Positions 7,549-15,730 of a DNA stretch of 35,740 nucleotides are shown here, piece after piece. Origin of the DNA: Desulfobacterales bacterium. Lineage in GTDB: Bacteria > Desulfobacterota > Desulfobacteria > Desulfobacterales > B30-G6. The stretch is taken from positions 2,189 through 37,928 of the forward strand of contig JAOZRT010000001.1 in the NCBI GenBank assembly GCA_029940035.1, written 5' to 3'. Every line of letters starts with the position of its first letter. The stretch's first letter is position 1. Below the pieces are notes generated by a model. That model ran no database searches. It was given only the letters and a program-made list of their open reading frames with translations, and was not told where the DNA came from. The translations under genes and the position numbers were made by a program.

Positions 7549-7642
7549 ATAGCGTTTGGCAGAATAACGATCCGAAAATTAAACTGATATACGTTACTGG
7601 TTGCAACTTGAAATATCTAAAACAGTTCGCTCCAAACGCTAT
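7549..7642. repeat. 94-nt segment bounded by ATAGCGTTTGG inverted repeats
   Basis: ATAGCGTTTGG (7549-7559) and CCAAACGCTAT (7632-7642) are exact complements at the ends of an otherwise unremarkable AT-rich segment. It lies upstream of the thioesterase gene. Similar in size, but not in arm sequence, to the segments at 5533-5624 and 9863-9951. Confidence 0.4.
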
Positions 7643-7709
7643 TATATTAGCCTTAGGATAACCGCCAATAGGCTTTTATCGAAACAGAATTATAACAACC
7701 GGTATAACC

Positions 7710-8123
7710 ATGACTTTCAGATCAAAACAAAAAATCCGGTTTGGTGACATTGACCGCGCTGGTATTGTTTATTATCCCAGGTTTTTGCACTATTTTCACG
7801 TGGCCCTGGAAGAATTTTTTGATGAATCGCTCGGCATTGAATATCCGACCGTGATCAATCACCACCGCGTTGGGTTGCCCACGGTCCATCTTGAGACCGA
7901 TTTTCAAGGGCCGTTGAAGTACGGCGACAATATAGAGGTGGAGGTCACGGTACTTACCCTGGGGAGCACCTCCATCAAGTTCGGCTACCAGGTGTTCAGA
8001 AAAGGTGAAGACTCTCCCCGCGTTACTGGGCACAACGTTACCGTCTGCGTGGACATGAATACCTTTGAAAAGAAAAGCATTCCCGAGTTTTTACGAGATC
8101 GCCTGGCGAAGCACCTCAATTGA
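7710..8123 (+). CDS. Acyl-CoA thioesterase, 4-hydroxybenzoyl-CoA thioesterase / YbgC type
   Basis: Hotdog-fold enzyme of 137 residues that hydrolyses acyl-CoA or acyl-ACP thioesters in the cytoplasm. The family active-site block RFGDIDRAGIVYYPRFLHYF is complete, with the catalytic Asp and the G..Y..Y pattern. The central LPTVHLETDFQGPLKYGD and the CVDMNTFEKKSIPEFLR tail are also typical. Length is normal. It stands alone, about 180 bases before an MFS gene. The preferred acyl group cannot be read from the sequence. No strong ribosome-binding site precedes ATG 7710. Confidence 0.88.
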   Translation: MTFRSKQKIRFGDIDRAGIVYYPRFLHYFHVALEEFFDESLGIEYPTVINHHRVGLPTVHLETDFQGPLKYGDNIEVEVTVLTLGSTSIKFGYQVFRKGEDSPRVTGHNVTVCVDMNTFEKKSIPEFLRDRLAKHLN

Positions 8124-8190
8124 CTTATCCAACCTTCAGCTAAGCTGGAGATCCAAGCCTTGCTATGCGAATGGGTGAGTGAATATATTT

Positions 8191-8243
8191 CACCACCCGT
8201 TCACTTCGTTCACGCGAGCGTAGCGGGTGGTGTAAGATCTTAC
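8191..8243. terminator. Hairpins after the thioesterase gene
   Basis: CACCACCCG (8191-8199) pairs with CGGGTGGTG (8224-8232). The loop holds TTCACTTCGTTCAC, a motif seen in many dispersed extragenic repeats. It is followed directly by the palindrome GTAAGATCTTAC (8232-8243) and ATTTTTA, so transcription may end here. Confidence 0.45.
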
Positions 8244-8307
8244 ATTTTTATTCCATAGTAGTAATTATCAACAAATGCACTTAGGTTTATAAAGGATATA
8301 CAGCATC

Positions 8308-9711
8308 GTGCCAACCCCATCCTCCCCTTATGCCATCCCCAACGTACGGACGTTCATCGCCTTCAAATGTTTCTTCAATGCCAGGTTCTACTATCCGATC
8401 TTCACCATTCTTTTTCTTGATTTTGGATTGACGGTTTCCCAGTTTGCGCTCCTCAACGCGGTGTGGGCGGCAACCATCGTGATCATGGAAGTCCCTTCGG
8501 GCGCCCTGGCGGATATCTGGGGGCGGCGCAATCTGCTCATCCTGGCCGGTGGGCTGATGGTGTTCGAAATACTGATCCTTTGTCTGGCACCCCGCAACCG
8601 CCTGGATCTGTTGTTTGGTTTGTTTATCCTCAACCGCGTGTTGAGCGGGATAGCCGAGGCTGCGGCCAGCGGAGCCGACGAAGCCATGGCTTTCGATGCG
8701 CTGAAACAGGCAGGTCAAGAGGAAGAGTGGGGCAGGGTATTGTCCACCCAGATGCGCCTCCAATCCCTGGCCTACATCGTAGCCATGAGCCTGGGGGCGG
8801 CTGTTTACGACCCCGTGTTCATGCAGCGTGTTTTCGATGCTTTGGGGATCGGCATTACCTTTTCCCGCGACATCACCATCCGGATTCCGCTGGTACTGAC
8901 ATTTATGATGTCCCTGCTGACGTTTATGACGACCCTGCGGATGCAGGACGACCGTATTTCCGATGAGGAGTGCGGTGTCGTTGAGCAATGCAGTGCTTCT
9001 GCCAAGAATATATGGATCCAGACCATTGATGCCGGAAAATGGATCGTTCGGACCCCCTTTGCCCTGGTGATTATCTGTGCCGGGCTTCTTTTTGACGGCA
9101 TTATCCGCATGGTGATTACCCTGAGCAGCCAGTATTATCGCGTCATCGAAATTCCGGAAGCAGTTTTCGGCCTGATCGGGGCAGGGATTGCCGGACTGGG
9201 GCTCTTTCTGCCGCACATGGCCTTGAAGATGTCTGAACAATACACACCCCGTTTTAACTTATCAATGTTGGCGGTCATGACCATCACCGGCCTCTACGGT
9301 ATGTCTCTTTTTATTCCCATTGCCGGTCTGGTGCCGGCGGTTGTTCTCTTCAGCGCCATGTACATGACCGGCTTTTTCGTGAGCAATTACCTGAACCGGA
9401 TTACCGCATCGAGCCGCAGGGCCACCGTCTTGAGCTTTAAGGGTCTCTCTTTCAACCTGTCATACGGCCTGCTCGGCATCCTGTACTCCGTCCTCCTGGC
9501 AGGCATGCGCCCTGAAATTGCGGCCAATCATTCAGATGTCCAACCGCTCATTCTGGAAAATATGGTGTTCATGGGGTCTTTTAAATGGTTTTTGTGGGCA
9601 TTCTTGGGAGGGCTGGTCGTGTTCCTGGTATTTTCGGTTGTCAAACTGAAATCGACAAACGTTCATCAACAGGTAGCCCCTGAGAAACACAAGCATACTG
9701 ACGGCATGTGA
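8308..9711 (+). CDS. Major facilitator superfamily transporter
   Basis: Inner-membrane secondary transporter of 467 residues with about 12 hydrophobic helices. Start GTG 8308 follows AAAGGA with somewhat long spacing; no in-frame ATG lies close by. The motif A loop between helices 2 and 3 is present as GALADIWGRRN (residues 65-75). A polar loop at about residues 210-235 (MQDDRISDEECGVVEQC) separates the two six-helix halves. The C-terminus is a short His/Lys-rich tail. Drug or metabolite export is possible, but the substrate cannot be inferred from sequence or neighbours. Confidence 0.85.
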   Translation: MPTPSSPYAIPNVRTFIAFKCFFNARFYYPIFTILFLDFGLTVSQFALLNAVWAATIVIMEVPSGALADIWGRRNLLILAGGLMVFEILILCLAPRNRLDLLFGLFILNRVLSGIAEAAASGADEAMAFDALKQAGQEEEWGRVLSTQMRLQSLAYIVAMSLGAAVYDPVFMQRVFDALGIGITFSRDITIRIPLVLTFMMSLLTFMTTLRMQDDRISDEECGVVEQCSASAKNIWIQTIDAGKWIVRTPFALVIICAGLLFDGIIRMVITLSSQYYRVIEIPEAVFGLIGAGIAGLGLFLPHMALKMSEQYTPRFNLSMLAVMTITGLYGMSLFIPIAGLVPAVVLFSAMYMTGFFVSNYLNRITASSRRATVLSFKGLSFNLSYGLLGILYSVLLAGMRPEIAANHSDVQPLILENMVFMGSFKWFLWAFLGGLVVFLVFSVVKLKSTNVHQQVAPEKHKHTDGM

Positions 9712-9862
9712 TACAACGGTTGCACGATAACCGGTTGCCATGCCCTGGTGAATCTTGCATGATTCAGGTATGAACTTCACACTTGACCCTGCACACCAAT
9801 ACATGCGAAACTATTTCATCATGCGTTGCCTCAATTTTCAAACTTCCTTAAACTTTTTTCCA

Positions 9863-9951
9863 CATTAGAAATACTTGCTGTATTGATTCTAATTCAGGAT
9901 TAGATGATTGCCGAAACATATAGAGGTTTGAATGGTTATTTGTTTCTAATG
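9863..9951. repeat. 89-nt segment bounded by CATTAGAAA/TTTCTAATG, upstream of the GGDEF gene
   Basis: CATTAGAAATA (9863-9873) faces TGTTTCTAATG (9941-9951), pairing over nine bases. The same ends in the same arrangement bound 5533-5624. The right arm ends just before the GGAGGA ribosome-binding site of the diguanylate cyclase, so the fold could affect its expression. Confidence 0.4.
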
Positions 9952-9968
9952 TTTCAGGAGGAAGACCC

Positions 9969-10781
9969 ATGCTCCAGATAAGAGAAGCCGTGCTGACCTG
10001 CCTGAATCAGGCTGAAAATGACGAGAAACTGATTATTGCGTTAAACAGCATCGCAGGGCAAGCCGGTGTTGAAGCCTATCAGATCATTCTGCATGTACTG
10101 ACCCATCTGGATCTGGATCATCAGAAAGCAGAAACTTCCTGGAAAGAAATTATCACCCTGCAGGCTGATATGACCGAAGCGCTGGGCCGGCCGATCAGCT
10201 TGAGGACGGCCATCTGTGATTATTTCTGTTCGGTTCATAAATCATTGAAGAACCCGAAAGTCGTCGAGATCCATGTCTTTGAAAGGACGCTGAAAAACAG
10301 CAAGTACGACAGCCTGACCAATATGCTTAACCGCCAGGCCCTGGATGAGCTGTTGAACAATGAGCTGAACCGTGCCAGGCGGCATAAGCTGGACCTTTCC
10401 ATTATTTTTTTTGATATCGACAATTTCAAGAGCGTCAACGATATACACGGCCACCAGGCGGGCGATGAAGCCTTGCGGCGTATAGCCGGGATCATTCTAC
10501 ATGAAAAGCGCCAGGAGGACATCGCCGGACGCTACGGCGGGGAAGAGCTGCTGCTGGTTTTGCCGGAAACCAGCAAACAAAATTCCAATATCATTGGCGA
10601 GCGCATTCGCGCGAGCGTTGAAAACATGGCCTTCACCTGGGAAGGCAAAGAGGTCAAGCTGACCCTGAGCGGCGGTATTGCCTCTTTCGGCGAAGAAACT
10701 GCCGACGTCCTCACCCTGGTTCGGAAGGCCGACAATGCGGTTTATAAGGCCAAGGGACAGGGCAAGAACCGCATCCTCTGA
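9969..10781 (+). CDS. Diguanylate cyclase (GGDEF domain)
   Basis: Makes c-di-GMP from two GTP. 270 residues, with GGAGGA just before ATG 9969. Residues 1-105 are a helical N-terminal domain of no family known to me, and likely the sensory part. The GGDEF domain runs from SLTNMLNRQAL (about 115) to the end: FFDIDNFKSVND with metal-binding Asp149, the active loop RYGGEELLLVLPE with G190-G-E-E-L, and the inhibitory I-site R181-x-x-D184 at the correct five-residue spacing. The enzyme should therefore be active and feedback-inhibited. There is no signal peptide or membrane helix. Single gene. Confidence 0.93.
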   Translation: MLQIREAVLTCLNQAENDEKLIIALNSIAGQAGVEAYQIILHVLTHLDLDHQKAETSWKEIITLQADMTEALGRPISLRTAICDYFCSVHKSLKNPKVVEIHVFERTLKNSKYDSLTNMLNRQALDELLNNELNRARRHKLDLSIIFFDIDNFKSVNDIHGHQAGDEALRRIAGIILHEKRQEDIAGRYGGEELLLVLPETSKQNSNIIGERIRASVENMAFTWEGKEVKLTLSGGIASFGEETADVLTLVRKADNAVYKAKGQGKNRIL

Positions 10782-10793
10782 GGTTTCATTCTC

Positions 10794-10890
10794 CTACTGC
10801 TGTTTAAGTGCGTCGATAAAACACCCCCCACCCCCGCCGCCACTGGATGAACCTGCCACGTGTGTCGTTTCTTCCTGCGCAGGCGGGACA
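10794..10890 (-). pseudogene. Possible Gly-rich/Cys C-terminal tail of a lost surface protein
   Basis: One minus-strand frame reads AGSSSGGGGGGCFIDALKQQ and then stops. A run of glycines followed by CFI near the C-terminus resembles the GGGGGCFIATA-type tails of exported proteins in this group. Upstream the frame runs into a REP-like palindrome and no protein body is seen. It could be chance from a G-rich tract. Confidence 0.3.
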
Positions 10891-10940
10891 CGTAGTGAAG
10901 CGGCAGCGCTATCCAGAAAGCGGATAGCAGAATGCTCTGG

Positions 10941-10960
10941 ATCCCCGCCAGCGCGGGGAT
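10941..10960. repeat. REP-like hairpin ATCCCCGC-CAGC-GCGGGGAT
   Basis: An 8-bp perfect stem with the flanks CTGG and GACG, the inverted relative of the 3903-3922 hairpin (TCATTCCCGC...CCAG). Confidence 0.6.
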
Positions 10961-11042
10961 GACGTTAAAAAACACCCCGATGGCTCAAATAACCACTCCC
11001 TTCCAGGGAGAAACCAGTGCCGGGCCCTCTGGACCCGGACAT

Positions 11043-11345
11043 CTACTTTGGAGCCGACGACCTTGAACACCTGCTTTTCCTTGACTCCGGCACGGCGCTG
11101 CCAACGGTTTCATTGACGGCAGCCATGATGCTGCCGGTTTCGGTTTCAAACAGGCGTAAAGACACCTGGGTGTGGGGGCCGGAATAGACAATGGTTCCGG
11201 ATGCGATCAGGCGGGCGGCCATGAGTTTGCCGACAGCCAGGGCGGTGCGGCGGTCGGCAAGTTCGGAGGAGTCCAATTTGAGTTCGCCGAGCAGTTTGTC
11301 CAAAAGGGCCTGTTCCTTCTGGGAGGGGTCGGGGCCAACAAGCGG
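11043..11345 (-). pseudogene. Fragment of a CsgG/FlgO-like surface-assembly lipoprotein
   Basis: The minus-strand frame reads VGPDPSQKEQALLDKLLGEL, then LADRRTALAVGKLMAARLI, SGTIVYSGPHTQVSLRLFET and ETGSIMAAVNETVGSAVP. The VGK...A..I..G.I...RL...ETG pattern is that of CsgG/FlgO-like proteins. The reading is closed upstream by a stop near 11345. After GSAVP the frame changes: the next frame gives KEKQVFKVVGSKVDVRVQ, so a frameshift or small deletion is likely. No start codon or signal peptide remains. The damage adjoins the transposase remnant. Confidence 0.55.
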
Positions 11346-11402
11346 TCAAGGTGATGTGACCTTAAGATATGTAGTAGCCGCGTGCGGCAAGGCGTAGTCT
11401 AA

Positions 11403-11789
11403 GGCACTTCACAATCTGTCTACTTGAAGAAACCGGTCTACTCGACATCAGAGGCTAAAGGTTTTGCATGGTTTGGTAAATACTGGGATAAACTTTTTGC
11501 CGATCCAAAAACTGTAGATACCCCAAACGGCCAAATTACGATCCAGCCCCAACGCACAAATAACATTCTGGAACGATTTTTCCGGGATTTAAAACGCAGC
11601 AACCGGAAGAAAAGCGGTACGATATCTTTAAACAAAACGCTCAAATCTATTATTTGCTATAATAGCAAAATAGTGCCACTAAAGGAACTTATACATTCCA
11701 AAGTCAATTGTCTTTTGTATCATTCTAAAGTCTCGCAGGTTTTGGGTGACAATCACGGCACCTATCTGGTGAGCAAGGGCCGCTCGTAG
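11403..11789 (+). mobile_element. C-terminal remnant of a transposase
   Basis: An open stretch from 11403 (internal TTG at 11424) encodes about 121 residues with RTNNILERFFRDLKRSNRKK, which resembles the TNN..EQFFR..KR..R..G block near the C-terminus of DDE-type transposases of several IS groups. The N-terminal catalytic part is missing and I see no terminal inverted repeats, so the IS family is not assigned. The 3' end overlaps the end of the minus-strand SPOR gene by 28 bases, suggesting the element once inserted there. The segment is more A/T-rich than its neighbours. Confidence 0.6.
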
Positions 11790-13240
11790 TTGGCCACATA
11801 AAAGTCGTCGATGATGCCCTTGGCTTTGAGCTCTTCGCCGTAGACGCGGGCGGCGTCTTTTGTGGGAAAATGGGATATGCGCACCTGGTACCAGTGTGAT
11901 TTTGCGCTTTTGGCTTGGGTATAATAGGCGTCCAGGTCCAGGTCTTTCAAGGTCGCCACGTATTTTTCGGCGTGTTCGACCTTGAGGTAGGCTGCTACTT
12001 GCAGCGTGAAAGGATCAATGATGATAGTTTCCGCTGGTTGTTCTTCAGGAGCCGGCTCGAACGGGGGGGGGGCTTTGGCTGGGATCAGGTGGACAGCCGT
12101 GTTGATCACCAGAACCGCAAGCCCGCAGCCGGCCATTCCAAGAGCGGTCCATTTCAATACAGTCCGTGTATTTTTATGTTTTTTAACCTGAATGAAAAGG
12201 GATATGCTGTCCCTGCCTGCGGCACTGATGGCATTAAAAAGTCCTGTTATCAATGCAGATGATACAGATGCCAGGGACTGCCAGACTGTTTTGAGATATT
12301 CTTTTTGTGGGGCTTTCCCGGGTTTTGCCTCTGGGGCATGCGGGGCGGCAAACTCTTGTTCCAATTTGGCAAGGGTGTCTTTATCGATTCCTGATAGAAG
12401 TTTTCCGACGTCCTTGTAAGGGCGTGATGCCCGGTCATTGGCGGAAGACCGCTGCATACAGGCGGCCATGCCTTTGAGCAACCAGGTTTTTTTTCGATCC
12501 GCCTTGAATGCCGAAAGAAAGGCTTTAAGGGCCCAGCGGTCTGCCCTGCGGTCCTTGAAAAACCGTACCGCGATAGCATCGATGATGTTGCGGTCACCGG
12601 GTATGGGATCTTGGATAATCCGTTGGTACGCTTTAAGCGCCGGAAAGTCGATGCGTTCCGCAAGAAGGCAGGCCCGCACAAGCAACCGTTGCAGGCTTTG
12701 GTTTTCAGGCTGGGCCTCGCCAATTTTAAAGGCCAGATCATCATTTTCGTGCAAACACAGTTCCTCGAGATCGGCTTTGTGAAGCCAAGCGTCGCTCACC
12801 TCTTCATCTCCCGGATACCGGTGGAGATAGGCCATGATAAACGTATCGGCGGTTGGTCCCGTGCCTTCACGGGAAAGATAAAAGCGCACCATACGGGCTG
12901 AGAGCTGCTGGGATTTTTCCTGCCTGACCAGGGGCGATATCAGAAAGCTGTCAAAAATGGCCACAGCCTTTTTAAAACGGATTTCAGATTGCCTGAAATT
13001 GCCTGCGCGTTCCCAGATGCCGGCTTCACGCATGAGTTGATCCACCCAGCGCATGCCCAGGGTGTTGCCGAACCAGCCGGTTATAAAAAAGAAGACCACA
13101 AAGCATGCCAGGACAGCCCAAAAAGCAACCATTAAACCCAGTGCTTCCCCTAGTAAAGGGAACCCCAGCAATACCACCAGGCTGCCTGCCAGCAGGCTAA
13201 CCCAGAATCGGATGGTAAAGTGGCGCAGAAGGTGGATCAT
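11762..13240 (-). CDS. Membrane-anchored SPOR-domain protein with helical repeats
   Basis: 492 residues. Two N-terminal membrane helices (about 8-29 and 32-54), a long cytoplasmic helical region (about 60-360) with TPR-like spacing, a third helix (about 366-387), a Pro-rich linker, and a C-terminal SPOR domain (about 411-486: FTLQVAAYLKVEHAEKYVAT to RVYGEELKAKG). SPOR domains bind glycan strands stripped of stem peptides at division sites. ATG 13240 follows GAGGA. It lies 23 bases after the penicillin-binding protein gene on the same strand, so the pair likely acts together in wall assembly. The last residues (PLLTR) may have been altered by the adjacent transposon scar. Confidence 0.75.
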   Translation of the reverse strand: MIHLLRHFTIRFWVSLLAGSLVVLLGFPLLGEALGLMVAFWAVLACFVVFFFITGWFGNTLGMRWVDQLMREAGIWERAGNFRQSEIRFKKAVAIFDSFLISPLVRQEKSQQLSARMVRFYLSREGTGPTADTFIMAYLHRYPGDEEVSDAWLHKADLEELCLHENDDLAFKIGEAQPENQSLQRLLVRACLLAERIDFPALKAYQRIIQDPIPGDRNIIDAIAVRFFKDRRADRWALKAFLSAFKADRKKTWLLKGMAACMQRSSANDRASRPYKDVGKLLSGIDKDTLAKLEQEFAAPHAPEAKPGKAPQKEYLKTVWQSLASVSSALITGLFNAISAAGRDSISLFIQVKKHKNTRTVLKWTALGMAGCGLAVLVINTAVHLIPAKAPPPFEPAPEEQPAETIIIDPFTLQVAAYLKVEHAEKYVATLKDLDLDAYYTQAKSAKSHWYQVRISHFPTKDAARVYGEELKAKGIIDDFYVANYERPLLTR

Positions 13241-13263
13241 ATAAATAGATTTATCCTCTATAT

Positions 13264-15291
13264 TTATTTAAGATTCAAATCATCGATATTCCCTGCCAGG
13301 GTCTGCCCGTTCCTGAGGGCCACCTGCATGGGCTTTTCGGTGAAATAGCCAGCTGGCCGGCCGGTAGTTGCATTGACATTTATTAGGCGTATACCTGCCG
13401 GGATGCTGAATTCCCGGGCAGGTTCATTGGCCAGTGCTTTTTTCATGAAATCCGTCCAGATGGGCACCGCTCCCCTGCCGCCGGTGATACCGATATTGCG
13501 GCTGTCCCGCAACCCGGTATCCCGGTCAAAGCCCACCCACACGGAGGTGCAGAGGGTAGGCGTAAAGCCGGTGAACCAGGCATCTTTATAACGATTCGTA
13601 GTACCGGTTTTGCCTGCCGCCGGCAGGTTGAATCCCAGGCGCCGCACGGACGACCCCGAGCCTTCATCCACAACGCCGCGCATCATGTCCACTACCTGGT
13701 ACACCATGGCCGGGTCCAGTGATCTTTGGCCGCTGACGATTTTTTCTTCCAGAACCCTCCCAAAGGAATCCTCCACTCTCCAGATGAAAAACGGTTCATG
13801 GTGAATACCGCCTGTGGCAAAGGTTGCAAAGGCCGAGGCCATTTCAAGGGGACTGACACCCGATGTGCCCAGGGCCACAGAATATACGGGCGACAGGGGA
13901 CTTTTAATGCCGAAGCGCTTGGCCGTGGCGATGACATCCTCCGGGCCGGTTTGCTCCACCAATTGGGCCGCGATCGTATTGACCGAATCCTGGAAGGCCT
14001 GTTTCAAGATCATGGGGCCGCTGAAGTCACGGGAAAAATTTTTGGGTGACCATTTGGGGGCGCCTGCCGGGGATATGGTTATGGGCTCGTCTATGTAAAC
14101 AGTGGCCGGATGTGCATCGAGCTTTTCAAAGGCTGTGTAATAGAGAAACGGTTTGAACCCTGAACCAGGAAGACGATTGTTTTGAATGGCGCGGTTGTAT
14201 TCCGATTCCGAATAATTCCTGCCGCCCACCAATGCCTTTACCGCACCTGAGTTGGCTTGGATGGCCACCAGCGCCCCTTGCGGCAACTGGGCAGTATCCA
14301 GGTCATAGGATTCGAATTCGTCGGAAAGACCCATACTCCGATCGAGTTTCTGCAATCCCGCCTGTACGGACTGAGCTGCCCAGGCTTGTATTTGGGGATC
14401 CAGGGTAGTGGTAACCTTGAGCCCGCCGTGAAATACAACTTCAGTTCCGTAACGTTTTTCAAGGCGCTTGATCACCGTGTCCAGGTAATAGCTGCCGGTG
14501 CGCGCCCTTGACGGTAGCGGTTTGAGCTGCAGCTTGGCCTGCGAGGCAATGTCTGCTTCCTGCTGGGAAACAAAACTGACCGTCGCCATCCTCAGCAGTA
14601 CAACCCGCTGCCGCTTTTTAGCCCGCTCCAAATGAAGATAGGGATTGTAGCGGGTGGGTGATTTGGGAAGGCCGGCTAAAAGGGCGGACTCTTCCAGGTT
14701 GAGTTCGGATGCCGGTTTTCCGAAAAAGGTCTGAGCGGCATTCTCGATGCCGTATGCCCCCACCCCAAAGGGGATCTGGTTGACATAGGCTTCCAGAATA
14801 TCGTCTTTGCTGTAACGGGATTCGATCTGCAGGGATACCATCAGTTCCTGAAGTTTGCGTAGATAAGAGCGCTTGAAGCTGAAAAAGAGGTTTTTGGCCA
14901 GCTGCTGGGTAATGGTGGAGGCGCCTTGAATTTTTCCAGGCACAAACAGGGTAATGACCATGGCTTTGAGCGTGCGCAGCTTGTCCACACCGTGGTGATG
15001 CGGGAATCTGTGATCTTCGGTGGCCAGGATGGCCCTGATGAAGTGGGGTGACACCCGGCTCAGGGGGATGGCTTCGCGGCCGCCCATCAGCAAGATTCTT
15101 TCCCCTGTGGCAGCAAATATTTCGGTGGGTTCGGTTTCAATGATACGACTCAGCGGTTCGGGAACCCGGGGCAGGTCTTTCACGAGATAAAATACCATGC
15201 CGACAACTACAAGGGCGCCTATACCGGCTACTGATGCAGCCAGGTAAAACAGGGTTGTCAGGGCTTTCAATATTTTGGTTGTTGTGGTCAT
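13264..15291 (-). CDS. Class A penicillin-binding protein (PBP1A-like)
   Basis: Bifunctional peptidoglycan synthase, 675 residues, one N-terminal membrane helix (about 14-36). Glycosyltransferase GT51 motifs: catalytic Glu92 in ATEDHRF, GASTITQQLAKN (123-134), RKLQE and the KDDILEAYVNQIPFG block. Transpeptidase motifs: SxxK as SGFK (377-380), SxN as SVN (436-438) and KTG at 561-563 in AAGKTGTTNRYKDAWF. All key residues are present. It is shorter than E. coli PBP1A and ends soon after the transpeptidase domain. No Shine-Dalgarno precedes ATG 15291; instead a heptameric GGTATNN array starts 10 bases upstream. Confidence 0.92.
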   Translation of the reverse strand: MTTTTKILKALTTLFYLAASVAGIGALVVVGMVFYLVKDLPRVPEPLSRIIETEPTEIFAATGERILLMGGREAIPLSRVSPHFIRAILATEDHRFPHHHGVDKLRTLKAMVITLFVPGKIQGASTITQQLAKNLFFSFKRSYLRKLQELMVSLQIESRYSKDDILEAYVNQIPFGVGAYGIENAAQTFFGKPASELNLEESALLAGLPKSPTRYNPYLHLERAKKRQRVVLLRMATVSFVSQQEADIASQAKLQLKPLPSRARTGSYYLDTVIKRLEKRYGTEVVFHGGLKVTTTLDPQIQAWAAQSVQAGLQKLDRSMGLSDEFESYDLDTAQLPQGALVAIQANSGAVKALVGGRNYSESEYNRAIQNNRLPGSGFKPFLYYTAFEKLDAHPATVYIDEPITISPAGAPKWSPKNFSRDFSGPMILKQAFQDSVNTIAAQLVEQTGPEDVIATAKRFGIKSPLSPVYSVALGTSGVSPLEMASAFATFATGGIHHEPFFIWRVEDSFGRVLEEKIVSGQRSLDPAMVYQVVDMMRGVVDEGSGSSVRRLGFNLPAAGKTGTTNRYKDAWFTGFTPTLCTSVWVGFDRDTGLRDSRNIGITGGRGAVPIWTDFMKKALANEPAREFSIPAGIRLINVNATTGRPAGYFTEKPMQVALRNGQTLAGNIDDLNLK

Positions 15292-15301
15292 GGATATTTA
15301 T

Positions 15302-15365
15302 GGTAAACGGTATAAGGTATCAGGTATACGGTATTAAGGTATACGGTATCAGGTATAGGGTGAAG
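15302..15365. repeat. Heptameric GGTATNN array upstream of the PBP gene
   Basis: Nine consecutive units at 7-nt spacing (one is 8): GGTAAAC, GGTATAA, GGTATCA, GGTATAC, GGTATTAA, GGTATAC, GGTATCA, GGTATAG, GGTGAAG. On the coding (minus) strand this is an A/C/T-rich leader of TATACC-type units ending 10 bases before the start codon. A shorter array of the same unit is at 19245-19279. Confidence 0.8.
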
Positions 15366-15412
15366 CCTTCTCTCTGAATACTGAACACCCTGTTAGAGTA
15401 GTTGATATTCAT

Positions 15413-15475
15413 CGGTTTCGGGTGTCAGGTTGTCAAGGGCTTGTCAAGTCCTGATCAAAAGTTGTCTCTTTTTTT
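15413..15475. repeat. Repeat block ending TGATCAAAAGTTGTC, copy 1
   Basis: The segment runs from GGTTTCGGGTGTCAGG to TCAAGTCCTGATCAAAAGTT and GTC. It matches 17985-18036, where the end reads TCAAGTCTTGATTAAAAGTT. Both copies lie in spacers of the minus-strand gene block and both begin in heptad sequence. Confidence 0.5.
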
Positions 15476-15518
15476 AGATTTTTATCAACCTGTCTTCCAT
15501 ATTTGTTTTCCCAGAAAT

Positions 15519-15705
15519 GAACATCGAACATCCAACTTCCAACGTCGAATGTGGTTTCTCAGCTTATTGAATTCAGTTTGTCTGGGCATTCAGCAAAGAG
15601 CAAAGGGCCAAAGTTCGATGTTCAGTGTTCGATGTTGGACGTTAATGTTTCTGTCCTTTGTTATCCGTCCTCTGTCATCTGTCCTCTGCCTTCCGACCTC
15701 TGGGG
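15519..15705. repeat. Three heptad arrays: GAACATC, GTTCGAT and TCTGTCC units
   Basis: 15519-15553 reads GAACATC, GAACATC, CAACTTC, CAACGTC, GAATGTG. 15613-15647 reads GTTCGAT, GTTCAGT, GTTCGAT, GTTGGAC, GTTAATG, roughly the inverted complement of the first. 15650-15705 reads TCTGTCC, TTTGTTA, TCCGTCC, TCTGTCA, TCTGTCC, TCTGCCT, TCCGACC, TCTGGGG. All keep a 7-base register. With 15302-15475 they fill the whole 15292-15730 spacer; no gene is supported there. Confidence 0.65.
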
Positions 15706-15730
15706 CTCTGGTTCTCGGGCCTCCGGCCTT

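Noticed and set aside
8287-9240. Minus-strand ORF of 317 codons
   Set aside because: It is antisense to the MFS gene, and its product is rich in His, Gln, Gly and Pro, the typical shadow of a high-GC gene. There is no start signal.
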